Shown here: piece by piece, positions 13,528 to 22,666 of the stretch
Layout: each line of letters begins with the position of its first letter
Position numbering within the stretch: the stretch's first letter is position 1
Assembly (NCBI RefSeq): GCF_017815535.1
Contig: NZ_CP072596.1
Span: forward strand, 1,612,001-1,676,000
DNA: 64,000 bases
DNA from: Tessaracoccus sp. MC1865
Lineage (GTDB): Bacteria > Actinomycetota > Actinomycetes > Propionibacteriales > Propionibacteriaceae
Direction of reading: 5' to 3'
Made by a program: the position numbers and the translations under genes
Notes under the pieces: model-generated
What the model was told of the DNA's origin: nothing
The model's input: only the letters and a program-made list of their open reading frames with translations
Database searches by the model: none

Positions 13528-14834
13528 ATCCCCGCAAGGTGGCGTTCGACGTGCTGCGGCAGATCACCGGCGAAGACGCCTACGCCAACCTGGCGCTGGC
13601 CAAGCGGTTGGCCACGGCCGGGCTGGAGACCCGCGATGCCGGTCTCGTCACGGAACTCGTCTCGGGCACGTGCCGGTTGATGGGCACCTACGACCGTGTC
13701 ATCGAGGCCGCCGCAGGACGGGCGCTGAACACGCTCCAGCCCGCCGTCGTCGACGTGCTGCGGCTCGGCGCTCACCAGTTGCTGGGCATGAAGATGAAGA
13801 AGTACGCGGCGGTCACCTCGACGGTCGACCTGGCCCGCGCCACCGTCGGCCAGCGGGTCACGGGGCTCGTGAATGCCATCATGCGCAAGATCTCGGCCAA
13901 GGACCTGGACGGGTGGCTCGACCAGCTGTCCAAGAAAGCCGGTCCACTGGACGAACTCGCCATCCGTGGCCACCATCCGCGCTGGATCGTCGACGCCTAC
14001 GCGGACCTGCTCACTCCGGATGAGCTGCCGCGTGCGCTCGCAGCGAACAACGAGCCGCCGCATCCCACCCTCGTCGTGCGCCCGGGCCTGGCCACCATCG
14101 GCGACCTGTCCGGTGCCACCCCCACCCGGTTCTCGCCCTTCGGCGCCACCACCGACGGCGCCCCGGCCGAGCAGGCGGCGGTGCGCGAGGGCCGCGTCGG
14201 CGTGCAGGACGAGGGTTCCCAGCTCGTCGCATGGGCGCTGGCCCGCACGGAGGCGCCGGCCGGCCCGTGGCTGGACATGTGCGCCGGCCCGGGCGGCAAG
14301 GCGGCCCTGCTCACCGGCCTGGCGCGCGAGGAGGGCACCTGGTTGGTCGCATCGGAGTCGCAGGAGCACCGCGCTCGGCTGGTGCAGCAGGCCCTGTCCG
14401 CCTACCCGGACGGCGCAGTGGCGATCACGGCTGACGGCACCCTCCCGGCCTGGGGTCGCCAGTTCTCGAAGGTCATGGTGGACGTGCCGTGCAGCGGATT
14501 GGGCGCGTTGCGTCGTCGCCCGGAGTCGCGGTGGCGCCGGCGTCCGGAGGACGTCACGTCGCTGGGCGGCCTGCAGCGCGACCTGCTCCGTCAGGCCATC
14601 GCGTCGACGGTGCCCGGGGGAGTGGTGGCCTACGTGACGTGCTCGCCCCACCGCGCGGAGACGGTCGAGGTCGTCGACGACGTGCTTGCTGAGCACCCCG
14701 AGGTCGCCCGGCTGCACGCTGCGGACGCGCTGCCCGACGTGCCTGAGAGCGCGCTGGGAGACGATGTGCAGTTGTGGCCTCAGCGCCATGGCACAGACGC
14801 GATGTACCTCGCGCTGCTGCGCGTGGGTTCCTGA
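13524..14834 (+). CDS. rsmB: 16S rRNA (cytosine-C5) methyltransferase RsmB
   Basis: Methylates C967-equivalent of 16S rRNA with AdoMet. Residues 1-140 form a NusB-like RNA-binding domain; the rest is a Rossmann methyltransferase. DMCAGPGGKAALL is the AdoMet loop. The two RCMT cysteines are visible in DVPCSGLGALRRRPESRWRR and YVTCSPHRAETVEVV. The 436-residue length fits. It overlaps the fmt stop (ATGA) and ends 59 bases before rpe, which has its own promoter. Confidence 0.95.
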   Translation: MNPRKVAFDVLRQITGEDAYANLALAKRLATAGLETRDAGLVTELVSGTCRLMGTYDRVIEAAAGRALNTLQPAVVDVLRLGAHQLLGMKMKKYAAVTSTVDLARATVGQRVTGLVNAIMRKISAKDLDGWLDQLSKKAGPLDELAIRGHHPRWIVDAYADLLTPDELPRALAANNEPPHPTLVVRPGLATIGDLSGATPTRFSPFGATTDGAPAEQAAVREGRVGVQDEGSQLVAWALARTEAPAGPWLDMCAGPGGKAALLTGLAREEGTWLVASESQEHRARLVQQALSAYPDGAVAITADGTLPAWGRQFSKVMVDVPCSGLGALRRRPESRWRRRPEDVTSLGGLQRDLLRQAIASTVPGGVVAYVTCSPHRAETVEVVDDVLAEHPEVARLHAADALPDVPESALGDDVQLWPQRHGTDAMYLALLRVGS

Positions 14835-14893
14835 CCGGTCCGCTGCCGACCTCCCGCCGAGATCGCTCTTCCGCCACTCGATAGGGTGCTGTC

Positions 14894-15547
14894 ATGCGTA
14901 TCACCCCGAGCATTCTCAACGCCGATTTTGCCAACCTCGCCACGGAGATCGGGCGGATCGGCAGCGCCGACGCCATCCATGTCGACGTCATGGACAACCA
15001 TTTCGTGCCGAACCTGAGCATCGGGTTGCCCGTGGTGGAGTCCATCCGCAGGACCACGGACAAGATGCTCGACATCCACCTGATGATCCAGGACCCGGAC
15101 CGTTGGGCTCCGGCCTACGCCGAGGCCGGTGCGGAGTCCGTGACCTTCCACGTGGAGGCCGCCCACGCACCCATCCGGCTGGCCCGCGAGCTGCGCCGGC
15201 TGGGCTCCCGCGCCTCGATCGGCCTGAAGCCGGCCACCCCCATCGACTCGTACGCCGACATGCTCGACGAGGTCGACATGGTGCTCCTGATGACCGTCGA
15301 GCCGGGCTTCGGCGGCCAGAAGTTCCTGGACCTGGTGTTGCCGAAGGTGCGTCGCACCCGCGAGCTGCTGGGGGACCGCCCGATCTGGATCCAGGTCGAC
15401 GGTGGCGTGAGCGCGGAGACGATCGAGCGCTGCGCGGAGGCCGGCGCGGACACCTTCGTGGCGGGCTCCGCGGTCTACAACGCGGCCGACCCCGACGCGA
15501 TGGTCAACCAGTTGCGCGACCTGGCCGTCGCGGCCTGCCAGCACTAG
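14894..15547 (+). CDS. rpe: ribulose-phosphate 3-epimerase
   Basis: Interconverts ribulose-5-phosphate and xylulose-5-phosphate in the pentose phosphate pathway. The TIM-barrel protein (217 residues) shows [14 protein letters not shown], the metal/catalytic [13 protein letters not shown] and DIHLMI strands, [10 protein letters not shown] and the phosphate-binding [10 protein letters not shown]. Start ATG 14894 is six bases after TAGGGT (14882-14887) and lacks a Shine-Dalgarno, so a leaderless transcript is likely. It converges on the PAC2 gene. Confidence 0.96.
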   Translation: MRITPSILNADFANLATEIGRIGSADAIHVDVMDNHFVPNLSIGLPVVESIRRTTDKMLDIHLMIQDPDRWAPAYAEAGAESVTFHVEAAHAPIRLARELRRLGSRASIGLKPATPIDSYADMLDEVDMVLLMTVEPGFGGQKFLDLVLPKVRRTRELLGDRPIWIQVDGGVSAETIERCAEAGADTFVAGSAVYNAADPDAMVNQLRDLAVAACQH

Positions 15548-15559
15548 CCGGGAGATTCC

Positions 15560-15592
15560 TGCCACATCGCCCGGATATGGCCCGATGTGGCA
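15560..15592. terminator. hairpin between convergent rpe and PAC2 gene
   Basis: A 10-bp perfect inverted repeat, TGCCACATCG (15560-15569) and CGATGTGGCA (15583-15592), fills most of the 55-base gap between two converging stop codons. There is no T-run on either side. Bidirectional termination is inferred from position. Confidence 0.5.
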
Positions 15593-15602
15593 GCAAATCC
15601 CG

Positions 15603-16454
15603 TCAGTTGCCGTTCGGCTGGTCGTCGCCCTGACGGCGGCGCAGGAACTTCTCCAACTCGGCCGCGATCGTGTCGCCCGTGGCCCCCTCCACCTCTTCGG
15701 TGTCGCGGGCCTCCTCGAGCTGGCCGATGTACTCGGCGATATCGGGGTCCTGTGCGCTCAACTGGTCCACCGCGAGCGTCCACTTGTCCGCCTCGGCGGG
15801 GAGTTCCGCGTGCTGGATCTTCACGTGCAGGATCCCCTCCAGCTCAGTGAGCAGCGCGTCCTGCGCCTTCGGGTTGGGCGGCGACGACACGTAATGCGGG
15901 ACCGACACCCACAGCGAAGCTGCAGGGATGCGCTCGTGCAGCATCAGCTGCCCGGCCACCCCGATCATGCCCGTGGGCCCGGTGTAGTCGTTGGCGTCCA
16001 TGTTGTACTTCCGCTCGACGGCGGGATCACTGGTGTAGACGCCCACAGGTAGCGGACGCGTGTGGGGCGTGTCGCTCAGCATGGCGCCGACGAACACGAC
16101 GATCTCCGGGTCGATCTTCTTGATCCGGTCCACCAGGTCCATGGAGAACTGCCGCCACAGGAGGTTCGGTTCGGGTCCCAGGACGACGATGATGTCGCGA
16201 TCCGGGTGATGCACGGCGCGCAACCGCAGCGCCGGCCACTCCACCCAGGCGCCGTCCGCGGTGCGGTGGAGCATGGGCCGCGTCTGCTGGTAATCCCAGT
16301 AACGCTCGTCGTCGATGATGCCCGCGTCAGTGCCGGGATAGGAGTCCATCAGATGGCGCAGCAGATCACTGGCCGCATTGCCGGCGTCGTTCCAACCGGA
16401 GAACCCGATCACCACTGCGGGGTCTCGGAGACCGTCCAAAGGCGCGAACTGCAT
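15603..16454 (-). CDS. PAC2 family protein (proteasome assembly chaperone fold)
   Basis: The 283-residue protein matches the PAC2 family common in actinobacteria: it begins FAPLDGLRDPAVVIGFSGWNDAGNAA and has VLGPEPNLLWRQF and VFVGAMLSDTPHTRP in the core. In eukaryotes PAC2 helps assemble 20S proteasomes; the bacterial role is not established. It sits about 5 kb from prcB-prcA, across metH, HAD and trmI. The start ATG is six bases after TAGGCT (16461-16466 on this strand), so the mRNA is probably leaderless. Its promoter interlocks with that of metH. Confidence 0.88.
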   Translation of the reverse strand: MQFAPLDGLRDPAVVIGFSGWNDAGNAASDLLRHLMDSYPGTDAGIIDDERYWDYQQTRPMLHRTADGAWVEWPALRLRAVHHPDRDIIVVLGPEPNLLWRQFSMDLVDRIKKIDPEIVVFVGAMLSDTPHTRPLPVGVYTSDPAVERKYNMDANDYTGPTGMIGVAGQLMLHERIPAASLWVSVPHYVSSPPNPKAQDALLTELEGILHVKIQHAELPAEADKWTLAVDQLSAQDPDIAEYIGQLEEARDTEEVEGATGDTIAAELEKFLRRRQGDDQPNGN

Positions 16455-16489
16455 TCGTCCAGCCTACCGGGTACGGCTAGCCTTGCCAG
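16455..16489. promoter_or_regulatory. interlocked divergent leaderless promoters (PAC2 gene and metH)
   Basis: Only 35 bases separate the two start codons. TAGGCT for the PAC2 gene is at 16461-16466 (minus strand) and TAGCCT for metH is at 16478-16483 (plus strand), each six bases from its start codon. The -35 zone of each promoter must fall at or inside the other gene's start region, so two polymerases could hardly bind together. Confidence 0.65.
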
Positions 16490-19400
16490 GTGGCTATTAA
16501 TCTGAGAGACCTGTTGAATCGTCGTGTGCTTGTTGCCGATGGGGCGATGGGCACCATGCTGCAGTCGTTCGGCGACCTCAGTGTCGACGACGACTTCCAG
16601 GGGCTCGAGGGCTGCAACGAGATCCTCAACGTGACCAGGCCCGAGATCGTGGCCTCCGTCCACCGCGCGTACTTCGAGGCCGGTGCGGATGCCGTCGAGA
16701 CCAACTCCTTCGGCACCAACCTGGCCGCGCTGGCCGAGTATGACATCGTCGATCGCCTCGACGAACTGGCTGAGGCCGCCGCACGGATCGCCCGCAGCGT
16801 GGCAGACGAGTTCACGGACAAGCCCCGCTTCGTCCTGGGCTCCATGGGCCCCGGCACCAAGCTGCCGACGCTCGGGCACGTCCAGTTCGCCGCCATCCGC
16901 GACGCCTACCAGCGTCAGGTGGCCGCCATGATCCGCGGCGGCATCGACGCGGTCCAGATCGAGACCTGCCAGGACCTCCTCCAAGCGAAGGCCGCCATCA
17001 TCGGCTCACAGCGGGCCGCGGCGGAGGCGGGCGTCGACCTGCCCATCCTCGTCAACGTCACCGTCGAGACCACCGGCACCATGCTGCTGGGCTCCGAGAT
17101 CGGCGCCGCACTCACGGCCTTGGAGGCGCTGGGGGTCGACTGCATCGGTCTCAACTGCGCCACCGGCCCCGCCGAGATGAGCGAGCACCTGCGCCACCTC
17201 GCCCGCAACGCCAAGATCGCCGTCGGCACCATGCCCAACGCCGGTCTCCCGGAACTGACGGCCGACGGTGCCCGCTACCCGCTGGGCCCCGACGGCCTCG
17301 CCGACGCCCTGGGCACCTACCTGGACGAGTTCGGGCTTGCGGTCATCGGCGGTTGCTGCGGCACCACGCCAGAGCACATCCGCCTCCTCGCCGAGCGCTA
17401 CAGCGGCCGTGAGGTCGCCCCGCGCGACCCCCAGCCGGAGAACTCGGCTAGCTCGCTCTACATCCAGGTGCCGTTCGAGCAGGACGCCAGCTACCTGAAC
17501 ATCGGCGAGCGCACCAACGCCAACGGTTCCAAGGCCTTCCGCGACGCCATGTTGGCGGAGAACTGGGACGAGTGCGTGGAGATCGCCAAGGCCCAGGCCC
17601 GCGACGGTGCGCACGTGCTCGACCTCTGCATCGACTACGTCGGCCGCGACGGGGTCGCGGACATGAAGCAGTTGGCCTCCCGCCTCTCGACGGCCGTCAC
17701 GCTGCCGATCGTGCTCGACTCCACGGAGCCGGAGGTCCTGCTCGCAGGCCTCGAGCACCTGGCCGGCCGAGTGATCATCAACTCGGTCAACTACGAAGAC
17801 GGCGACGGCCCCACGTCGCGCTTCGGGCGGATCATGCCGCTGGTGAAGGAGCATGGCACCGCCGTCGTCGCGCTGACCATCGACGAGGAGGGCCAGGCCC
17901 GCACCGCCGAATGGAAGGTGCGCGTCGCGTCACGCCTCATCGAGGACCTCACGAAGAACTGGGGCATGGACGTGGGCGACATCCTCGTCGACTGCCTGAC
18001 GTTCCCCATCGCCACCGGCCAGGAGGAGACGCGCCGCGACGCGATCGAGACCATCGAGGCCATCCGTGAGCTCAAGCGCCTGTACCCGGGCGTGCGCACC
18101 ACGCTGGGCGTGTCGAACGTCTCGTTCGGCCTGAACCCGGCTGCCCGCATCGTGCTGAACTCCGTGTTCCTGCACGAGTGCGTGCAGGCAGGCCTCGACT
18201 CAGCCATCGTGCACAGCGCGAAGATCCTCCCGATGGACCGCATCCCGGAGGAACAGCGCCAGGTTGCGCTCGACATGGTCTACGACCGCCGCTCCGAGGG
18301 CTACGATCCGCTCTCGAAGTACCTGGACCTGTTCGAGGGTGTCACCGCGGCCTCCGCACGCGCCTCCCGTGCCGCGGAACTGGCTGCGCTGCCGCTCGAG
18401 GAGCGCCTCCAGCGCCGGATCATCGACGGCGAGGCGAAGGGGCTCACCGCAGACCTCGACGAGGCCCTCAGGGACAAGCCGGCCCTCGACATCATCAACC
18501 AGGACCTGCTCGCCGGCATGAAGACCGTGGGCGAACTGTTCGGCTCCGGCCAGATGCAGCTGCCGTTCGTTCTCCAGTCCGCCGAGACCATGAAGCTGGC
18601 CGTGGCCCACCTCGAGCCGCACATGGAGAAGTCGGAGAGCGACACCGGCAAGGGCACCCTCGTGCTGGCCACCGTCCGTGGCGACGTACACGACATCGGT
18701 AAGAACCTCGTCGACATCATCGTCAGCAACAACGGCTACACCGTCATCAACATCGGCATCAAGCAGCCCATCCAGGCCATCATCGACGCCGCCGAGCAGC
18801 ACAGCGCCGACGCCATCGGCATGTCCGGGCTCCTCGTGAAGTCGACGCTCGTGATGAAGGACAACCTGGGAGAGCTCAACCGGCTTGGCCTCGCCGAGAA
18901 GTACCCGGTGCTGCTCGGAGGTGCCGCACTCACCCGTACCTTCGTCGAGCACGACCTGGGCGACATCTTCGAGGGCCAGGTGCGCTACGCCAAGGACGCG
19001 TTCGAGGGCCTCGCGCTCATGGACGCCGTCATGGCCGTGAAGCAGGGCGTTCCGGGCGCGAAGCTGCCGGAGCCCAAGAAGCGCCGCTACGCCAAGGTCG
19101 AGGTGGAGGAGGTGCCGATCGAACCGGGCACCCGCTCCGACGTCGCCCGCGACATCGACGTCCCCACCCCGCCGTTCTGGGGCACGCGCGTGGTCAAGGG
19201 CATCGCCCTGGCGGACGTCGCGGCGTGGCTCGACCACCGTGCCACATTCATGGGCCAGTGGGGCCTGAAGGGGAGCAGGGGAGGCCCGACGTTCGAGGAG
19301 ATCGTCGAGACCGAGGCGATGCCCCGGCTGCGGATGTGGATGGATCGCATCAAGACGGAGAACCTCGCCAACTTCGGCGTCGTCTACGGCTACTTCCCCG

Positions 19401-19960
19401 TGTACTCCGAGGGAGAGTCGCTCGTCGTCGGCAGCCCTGAGGACCCGCAGAAGGAGCTGACCCGGTTCACGTTCCCGAGGCAGCGCCGTGACCGCCGCCT
19501 GTGCCTGGCGGACTACTTCCGCGACGCAGACGAGGCCGCCGAGCGCGGCCCAGACGTGCTGGCCATGCAACTGGTCACCATGGGTGCCGAGGTCGCCAAG
19601 GGCACCGCCAAGCTGTTCGAGGCCAACTCCTACCGCGAGTACATGGAGCTCCACGGCCTGTCCGTCCAACTGACAGAGGCCCTCGCCGAGCACTGGCACG
19701 ACCGGATCCGCCAGGACCTGGGCTTCGGCGCCACCTCCAACATCGAGGAGGCCATCCGCAAGCAGGGCTACCGCGGCTCGCGCTACTCCTTCGGCTACCC
19801 CGCCTGCCCGGACCTGGAGGACCGCGCCAAGCTCGTGGAGCTCCTGGAGCCGGAGCGGATCGGCGTCGAGCTGAGCGAGGAACTGCAGTTGCACCCTGAG
19901 CAGTCGACCGATGCCATCGTCGTGCACCACCCGGAAGCGAAGTACTTCAATGCAGGCTGA
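16490..19960 (+). CDS. metH: cobalamin-dependent methionine synthase
   Basis: Transfers methyl from methyl-tetrahydrofolate to homocysteine via B12. All four modules are present in 1156 residues: homocysteine domain (VLVADGAMGTML at the start and GGCCGTTPEHI with zinc cysteines near 285-295), pterin domain (NIGERTNANGSKAFRDA), B12 domain (DVHDIGKN with the axial His, near 725) and the AdoMet reactivation domain (YFPVYSEG, CLADYFRDAD, RYSFGYPACPD). GTG start; TAGCCT six bases upstream predicts a leaderless mRNA, so there is no room for a cobalamin riboswitch. The stop overlaps the HAD gene. Confidence 0.97.
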   Translation: MAINLRDLLNRRVLVADGAMGTMLQSFGDLSVDDDFQGLEGCNEILNVTRPEIVASVHRAYFEAGADAVETNSFGTNLAALAEYDIVDRLDELAEAAARIARSVADEFTDKPRFVLGSMGPGTKLPTLGHVQFAAIRDAYQRQVAAMIRGGIDAVQIETCQDLLQAKAAIIGSQRAAAEAGVDLPILVNVTVETTGTMLLGSEIGAALTALEALGVDCIGLNCATGPAEMSEHLRHLARNAKIAVGTMPNAGLPELTADGARYPLGPDGLADALGTYLDEFGLAVIGGCCGTTPEHIRLLAERYSGREVAPRDPQPENSASSLYIQVPFEQDASYLNIGERTNANGSKAFRDAMLAENWDECVEIAKAQARDGAHVLDLCIDYVGRDGVADMKQLASRLSTAVTLPIVLDSTEPEVLLAGLEHLAGRVIINSVNYEDGDGPTSRFGRIMPLVKEHGTAVVALTIDEEGQARTAEWKVRVASRLIEDLTKNWGMDVGDILVDCLTFPIATGQEETRRDAIETIEAIRELKRLYPGVRTTLGVSNVSFGLNPAARIVLNSVFLHECVQAGLDSAIVHSAKILPMDRIPEEQRQVALDMVYDRRSEGYDPLSKYLDLFEGVTAASARASRAAELAALPLEERLQRRIIDGEAKGLTADLDEALRDKPALDIINQDLLAGMKTVGELFGSGQMQLPFVLQSAETMKLAVAHLEPHMEKSESDTGKGTLVLATVRGDVHDIGKNLVDIIVSNNGYTVINIGIKQPIQAIIDAAEQHSADAIGMSGLLVKSTLVMKDNLGELNRLGLAEKYPVLLGGAALTRTFVEHDLGDIFEGQVRYAKDAFEGLALMDAVMAVKQGVPGAKLPEPKKRRYAKVEVEEVPIEPGTRSDVARDIDVPTPPFWGTRVVKGIALADVAAWLDHRATFMGQWGLKGSRGGPTFEEIVETEAMPRLRMWMDRIKTENLANFGVVYGYFPVYSEGESLVVGSPEDPQKELTRFTFPRQRRDRRLCLADYFRDADEAAERGPDVLAMQLVTMGAEVAKGTAKLFEANSYREYMELHGLSVQLTEALAEHWHDRIRQDLGFGATSNIEEAIRKQGYRGSRYSFGYPACPDLEDRAKLVELLEPERIGVELSEELQLHPEQSTDAIVVHHPEAKYFNAG

Positions 19961-20615
19961 GCCGAAGGCCGTCCTCTGGGACTTCGACGGGACGCTGGTC
20001 AACACCGAGCCCGTGTGGCAGGAGATCGAGCGCCAGATGCTCGCCGAGCACGGGGTGACGTTCACCACCGAGCAGTGGGAGTCGATGACCGGCCAGGACG
20101 CGCGGCTCTCCGCCGCGATGATCGCCGAAGCCATCGGCTCAGACGACATCGACGGCCTACTGGAGACGCTCCTGCAGCGGGTGGCCGACCACCTCCGTCA
20201 GCGCGACCTCCCGTACCTGCCCGGCTCGCGCGAACTCCTCGTGGAGTTGGCGGCGTTGGGCGTGCCCTGCGCGATCGTCACCGCCAGCAGCGGGTCCGTT
20301 CTGGACGCTGCCCGAGACCGGTTGCCCCAGCATGTCTCGTTCATCGTCACCTCCGACGACGTGAAGAAGACCAAGCCGCACCCGGAGGGATACCTCCTTG
20401 CCATGGAGCGCCTGGGCGTCTCCCCGAAGGACGTCGTGATCCTCGAGGATTCCGTGCCGGGCACCCTGTCCGGGCTCGCCTCGGGCGCCGTCGTCTACGC
20501 TGTGCCTTCTGTGCCGCTCGAGCAGCACCGTCGCATGCACATCGGCGAAGGGCTCGACGGCATCACCTGGGAGACGCTCGTCGACGTATGGCGGGCACGG
20601 AAGGAACTGGCATGA
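19950..20615 (+). CDS. HAD-superfamily phosphatase (beta-phosphoglucomutase-like subclass)
   Basis: The 221-residue protein starts MQAEPKAVLWDFDGTLVNTEPVW, with motif I DFDGT, motif II TASS, motif III Lys in KKTKPHPEGY and motif IV ILEDS. This is the layout of HAD subfamily I enzymes that hydrolyse small phosphate esters. Substrate is unknown. The ATG at 19950 overlaps the last codons of metH, and the stop overlaps trmI by ATGA. The metH-HAD-trmI order is the usual flank of the actinobacterial proteasome locus. Confidence 0.88.
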   Translation: MQAEPKAVLWDFDGTLVNTEPVWQEIERQMLAEHGVTFTTEQWESMTGQDARLSAAMIAEAIGSDDIDGLLETLLQRVADHLRQRDLPYLPGSRELLVELAALGVPCAIVTASSGSVLDAARDRLPQHVSFIVTSDDVKKTKPHPEGYLLAMERLGVSPKDVVILEDSVPGTLSGLASGAVVYAVPSVPLEQHRRMHIGEGLDGITWETLVDVWRARKELA

Positions 20616-21580
20616 ACCTGTCGGGAGTGCACAGAGGGCCCCTGCAGCCCGGCGAGCGCGTGACGCTCACCGACAGCAAGGGCCGCCGCAAGTCGATCCT
20701 CCTCAAGGAGGGGGCGACGTGGCACACCACCAAGGGGGCGGTGCACCACGACGAGCTGATCGGCGGGCCCGAGGGCGTGGTGGTGAAGTCGGCCGGCGGC
20801 ATGCAGTACCTGGCGCTGCGGCCGCTGCTCCACGACTACATGGTGGCCATGCCGCGCGACGCCGCGGTCATCTACCCCAAGGAAGCCGCGCAGATCGTGA
20901 TGTGGGGCGACATCTTCCCCGGCGCGCGTGTGCTGGAGGCCGGCGTCGGTTCCGGCGCGCTGTCGCTGGCGCTGCTGCGGGCCATCGGTCCCGAGGGCAC
21001 GCTGCACTCCTACGAGCGGCGTGAGCAGTTCGCCGAGGTCGCCCAGAACAACGTGCGCAACTTCATCGGCGGTGACCACCCCGGCTGGCGAGTGACCGTC
21101 GGCGACCTCGTCGAGGCCATCACGGACGACGAGATCGACCGGGCCATCCTCGACATGCTCGCCCCCTGGGAGTGCATCGGGGCCGTGGGGGAGCGTCTCG
21201 TCCCCGGCGGCGTGCTGGTGTGTTATGTGGCCACCGCCACCCAACTGGGTCGCGTGGCCGACACCCTGCGCGCCCACGGAGGTTTCACCGAGCCGCAGCT
21301 CACCGAGACGACCGTGCGTGACTGGCACGCCGAGGGTCTGGCCATCCGGCCAGGGCACGGCACGTCGAGCCACACCGGGTTCCTCGCAATCTCCCGACGA
21401 CTGGCCCCGGGCCAGCAGGCGCCGATGCGCAGCCGTCGGCCTGCCCCCGGCGCCTACGGCCCCGACTACACCGGTCCTCGCCCGGCGAACATCCCGGCGG
21501 ACCTAGGCGGTGCGGGCGCTCCGGTGGCGGCTCAGTCTCCAGACGAAGCGCCAACCCATGAGGGTGACGGCCAGGAATAG
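20612..21580 (+). CDS. trmI: tRNA (adenine-58-N1)-methyltransferase
   Basis: Methylates A58 in the T loop of tRNA. The ATG overlapping the HAD stop gives 322 residues. The N-terminal beta domain (GVHRGPLQPGERVTLTDSKGRR) and the AdoMet motif RVLEAGVGSGALSLALL (about 104-120) are typical, as is ILDMLAPWE. The C-terminal 40 residues are Pro/Ala-rich and probably disordered. In most actinobacteria arc (the proteasome ATPase) follows; here the next gene is on the opposite strand and overlaps the last 78 bases of trmI. Confidence 0.92.
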   Translation: MNLSGVHRGPLQPGERVTLTDSKGRRKSILLKEGATWHTTKGAVHHDELIGGPEGVVVKSAGGMQYLALRPLLHDYMVAMPRDAAVIYPKEAAQIVMWGDIFPGARVLEAGVGSGALSLALLRAIGPEGTLHSYERREQFAEVAQNNVRNFIGGDHPGWRVTVGDLVEAITDDEIDRAILDMLAPWECIGAVGERLVPGGVLVCYVATATQLGRVADTLRAHGGFTEPQLTETTVRDWHAEGLAIRPGHGTSSHTGFLAISRRLAPGQQAPMRSRRPAPGAYGPDYTGPRPANIPADLGGAGAPVAAQSPDEAPTHEGDGQE

Positions 21581-21862
21581 CGCGGCAACCACGACGAACG
21601 CCCAGGCCGCTGTGTCGCCGGCAACGATGCGCAGTACCATGCCCACGACGAGCGTCACGCTCCACACGATGAGCCCCTCCCGCCAGCCGGCGAAGGGCAA
21701 CTTGGTCATCGCCACCGCAGCCCAGGCGATGAGGCAGGCCAGCAGGAACGGCCACGCCGTGGCGAGGACGCCGAGCAGGTCCAAGCCGTGGGATGCCCGC
21801 CCGATCACGGCGAAGACCAGTACGCAGACCAGATCGACAATGATTGGCACTACTCGCTTCAT
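21503..21862 (-). CDS. DUF3054-like small membrane protein
   Basis: A 119-residue protein with four hydrophobic segments (about 5-22, 31-51, 63-80, 85-103) and motifs resembling DUF3054: DLVCVLVFAVIGRASH near the N-terminus and AWPFLLACLIAWA. Function unknown. TATAGT (21870-21875 on this strand) lies seven bases before the ATG, so the mRNA is probably leaderless. It occupies the place where arc-dop-pup normally lie and is antisense to its neighbours, overlapping trmI's end by 78 bases and diverging from prcB with 24 bases between start codons. Confidence 0.8.
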   Translation of the reverse strand: MKRVVPIIVDLVCVLVFAVIGRASHGLDLLGVLATAWPFLLACLIAWAAVAMTKLPFAGWREGLIVWSVTLVVGMVLRIVAGDTAAWAFVVVAALFLAVTLMGWRFVWRLSRHRSARTA

Positions 21863-21886
21863 GCCAGCCACTATAGAAGGGTGATG

Positions 21887-22666
21887 ATGGACAGCCCCTC
21901 CTTCATGGAGTACCTGAGGCAGGTGGCGCCGGAGACCCTCCCCGCCGCCGGTGGTGCCGCCATGCCTGCCGTGCATGGCACCACGATTGTGGCGGCCCGC
22001 TACCGCGACGGCGTGGTGATGGCGGGCGACAGGCGCGCCACCATGGGCACCGCCATCGCCATGCGCGACATCGAGAAGGTCTTCGGTGCCGATGACCTGT
22101 CGATCATCGGGGTGGCGGGCGTGGCGGGGCTGGCCGTCGAACTGGTGCGGTTGTTCCAGGTGGAATTGGAGCACTTCGAGAAGGTCGAAGGCACGCAACT
22201 GAGTTTCGACGGCAAGGCTAACCGGCTCAGCTCCATGCTGCGGGCCAACCTGCCCCAGGCGATGCAGGGCATGGTGGTGCTGCCCCTGTTCGTCGGCTGG
22301 GACGAGCGCGCGCTGCGCGGCCGGATGTTCTCCTACGACGCCACCGGGGGCCGCTACGAGGAGCACCAGTACTGCTCCGTCGGATCAGGCGCAGCCTTCG
22401 CCCGCGGGGCGTTGAAGAAGCTGCACGACCCGGACGCCGATGAGCGTTCGGCCGTCGCGGCACTGCTGCAGTCGCTGTACGACGCGGCCGACGACGACTC
22501 CGCGACCTCCGGCCTCGACCTCACCCGGGGCATCTTTCCGCTCGTGTTGCGGGCCTCTGCCGCCGGTGTCGCCCGCTGGTCCGAAGAGGGCGTGCGGGAG
22601 CTCGCCCACACCATCGTCGCGGCACGCACCGCGCGTCCCGACGGCCCGAGGGGGTACGCGCTGTGA
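21887..22666 (+). CDS. prcB: proteasome beta subunit
   Basis: Catalytic subunit of the bacterial 20S proteasome. After a propeptide of about 31 residues the mature N-terminus is predicted at [10 protein letters not shown], with Thr1 as nucleophile, followed by [11 protein letters not shown] and a Lys in RDIEKVF that fits the catalytic Lys33. The ATG at 21887 is chosen because AGAAGG lies six bases upstream; ATG 21884 and GTG 21881 are in frame. It is coupled to prcA through GTGA. No pup, dop, arc or pafA lies nearby, so how substrates reach this core is unclear from the window. Confidence 0.94.
   Translation: MDSPSFMEYLRQVAPETLPAAGGAAMPAVHGTTIVAARYRDGVVMAGDRRATMGTAIAMRDIEKVFGADDLSIIGVAGVAGLAVELVRLFQVELEHFEKVEGTQLSFDGKANRLSSMLRANLPQAMQGMVVLPLFVGWDERALRGRMFSYDATGGRYEEHQYCSVGSGAAFARGALKKLHDPDADERSAVAALLQSLYDAADDDSATSGLDLTRGIFPLVLRASAAGVARWSEEGVRELAHTIVAARTARPDGPRGYAL

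Noticed and set aside
12616-14834. Long alternative frames inside fmt and rsmB on both strands.
   Set aside because: Arg/Pro/Ala-rich shadows with no motifs; the chosen frames carry complete catalytic signatures and ATGA coupling.
16455-16489. Cobalamin riboswitch for metH.
   Set aside because: The gap is 35 bases and the mRNA looks leaderless, so there is no room.
18200-20149. A 649-codon open frame antisense to metH and the HAD gene.
   Set aside because: Same high-GC shadow effect; covers four well-defined MetH domains on the other strand.
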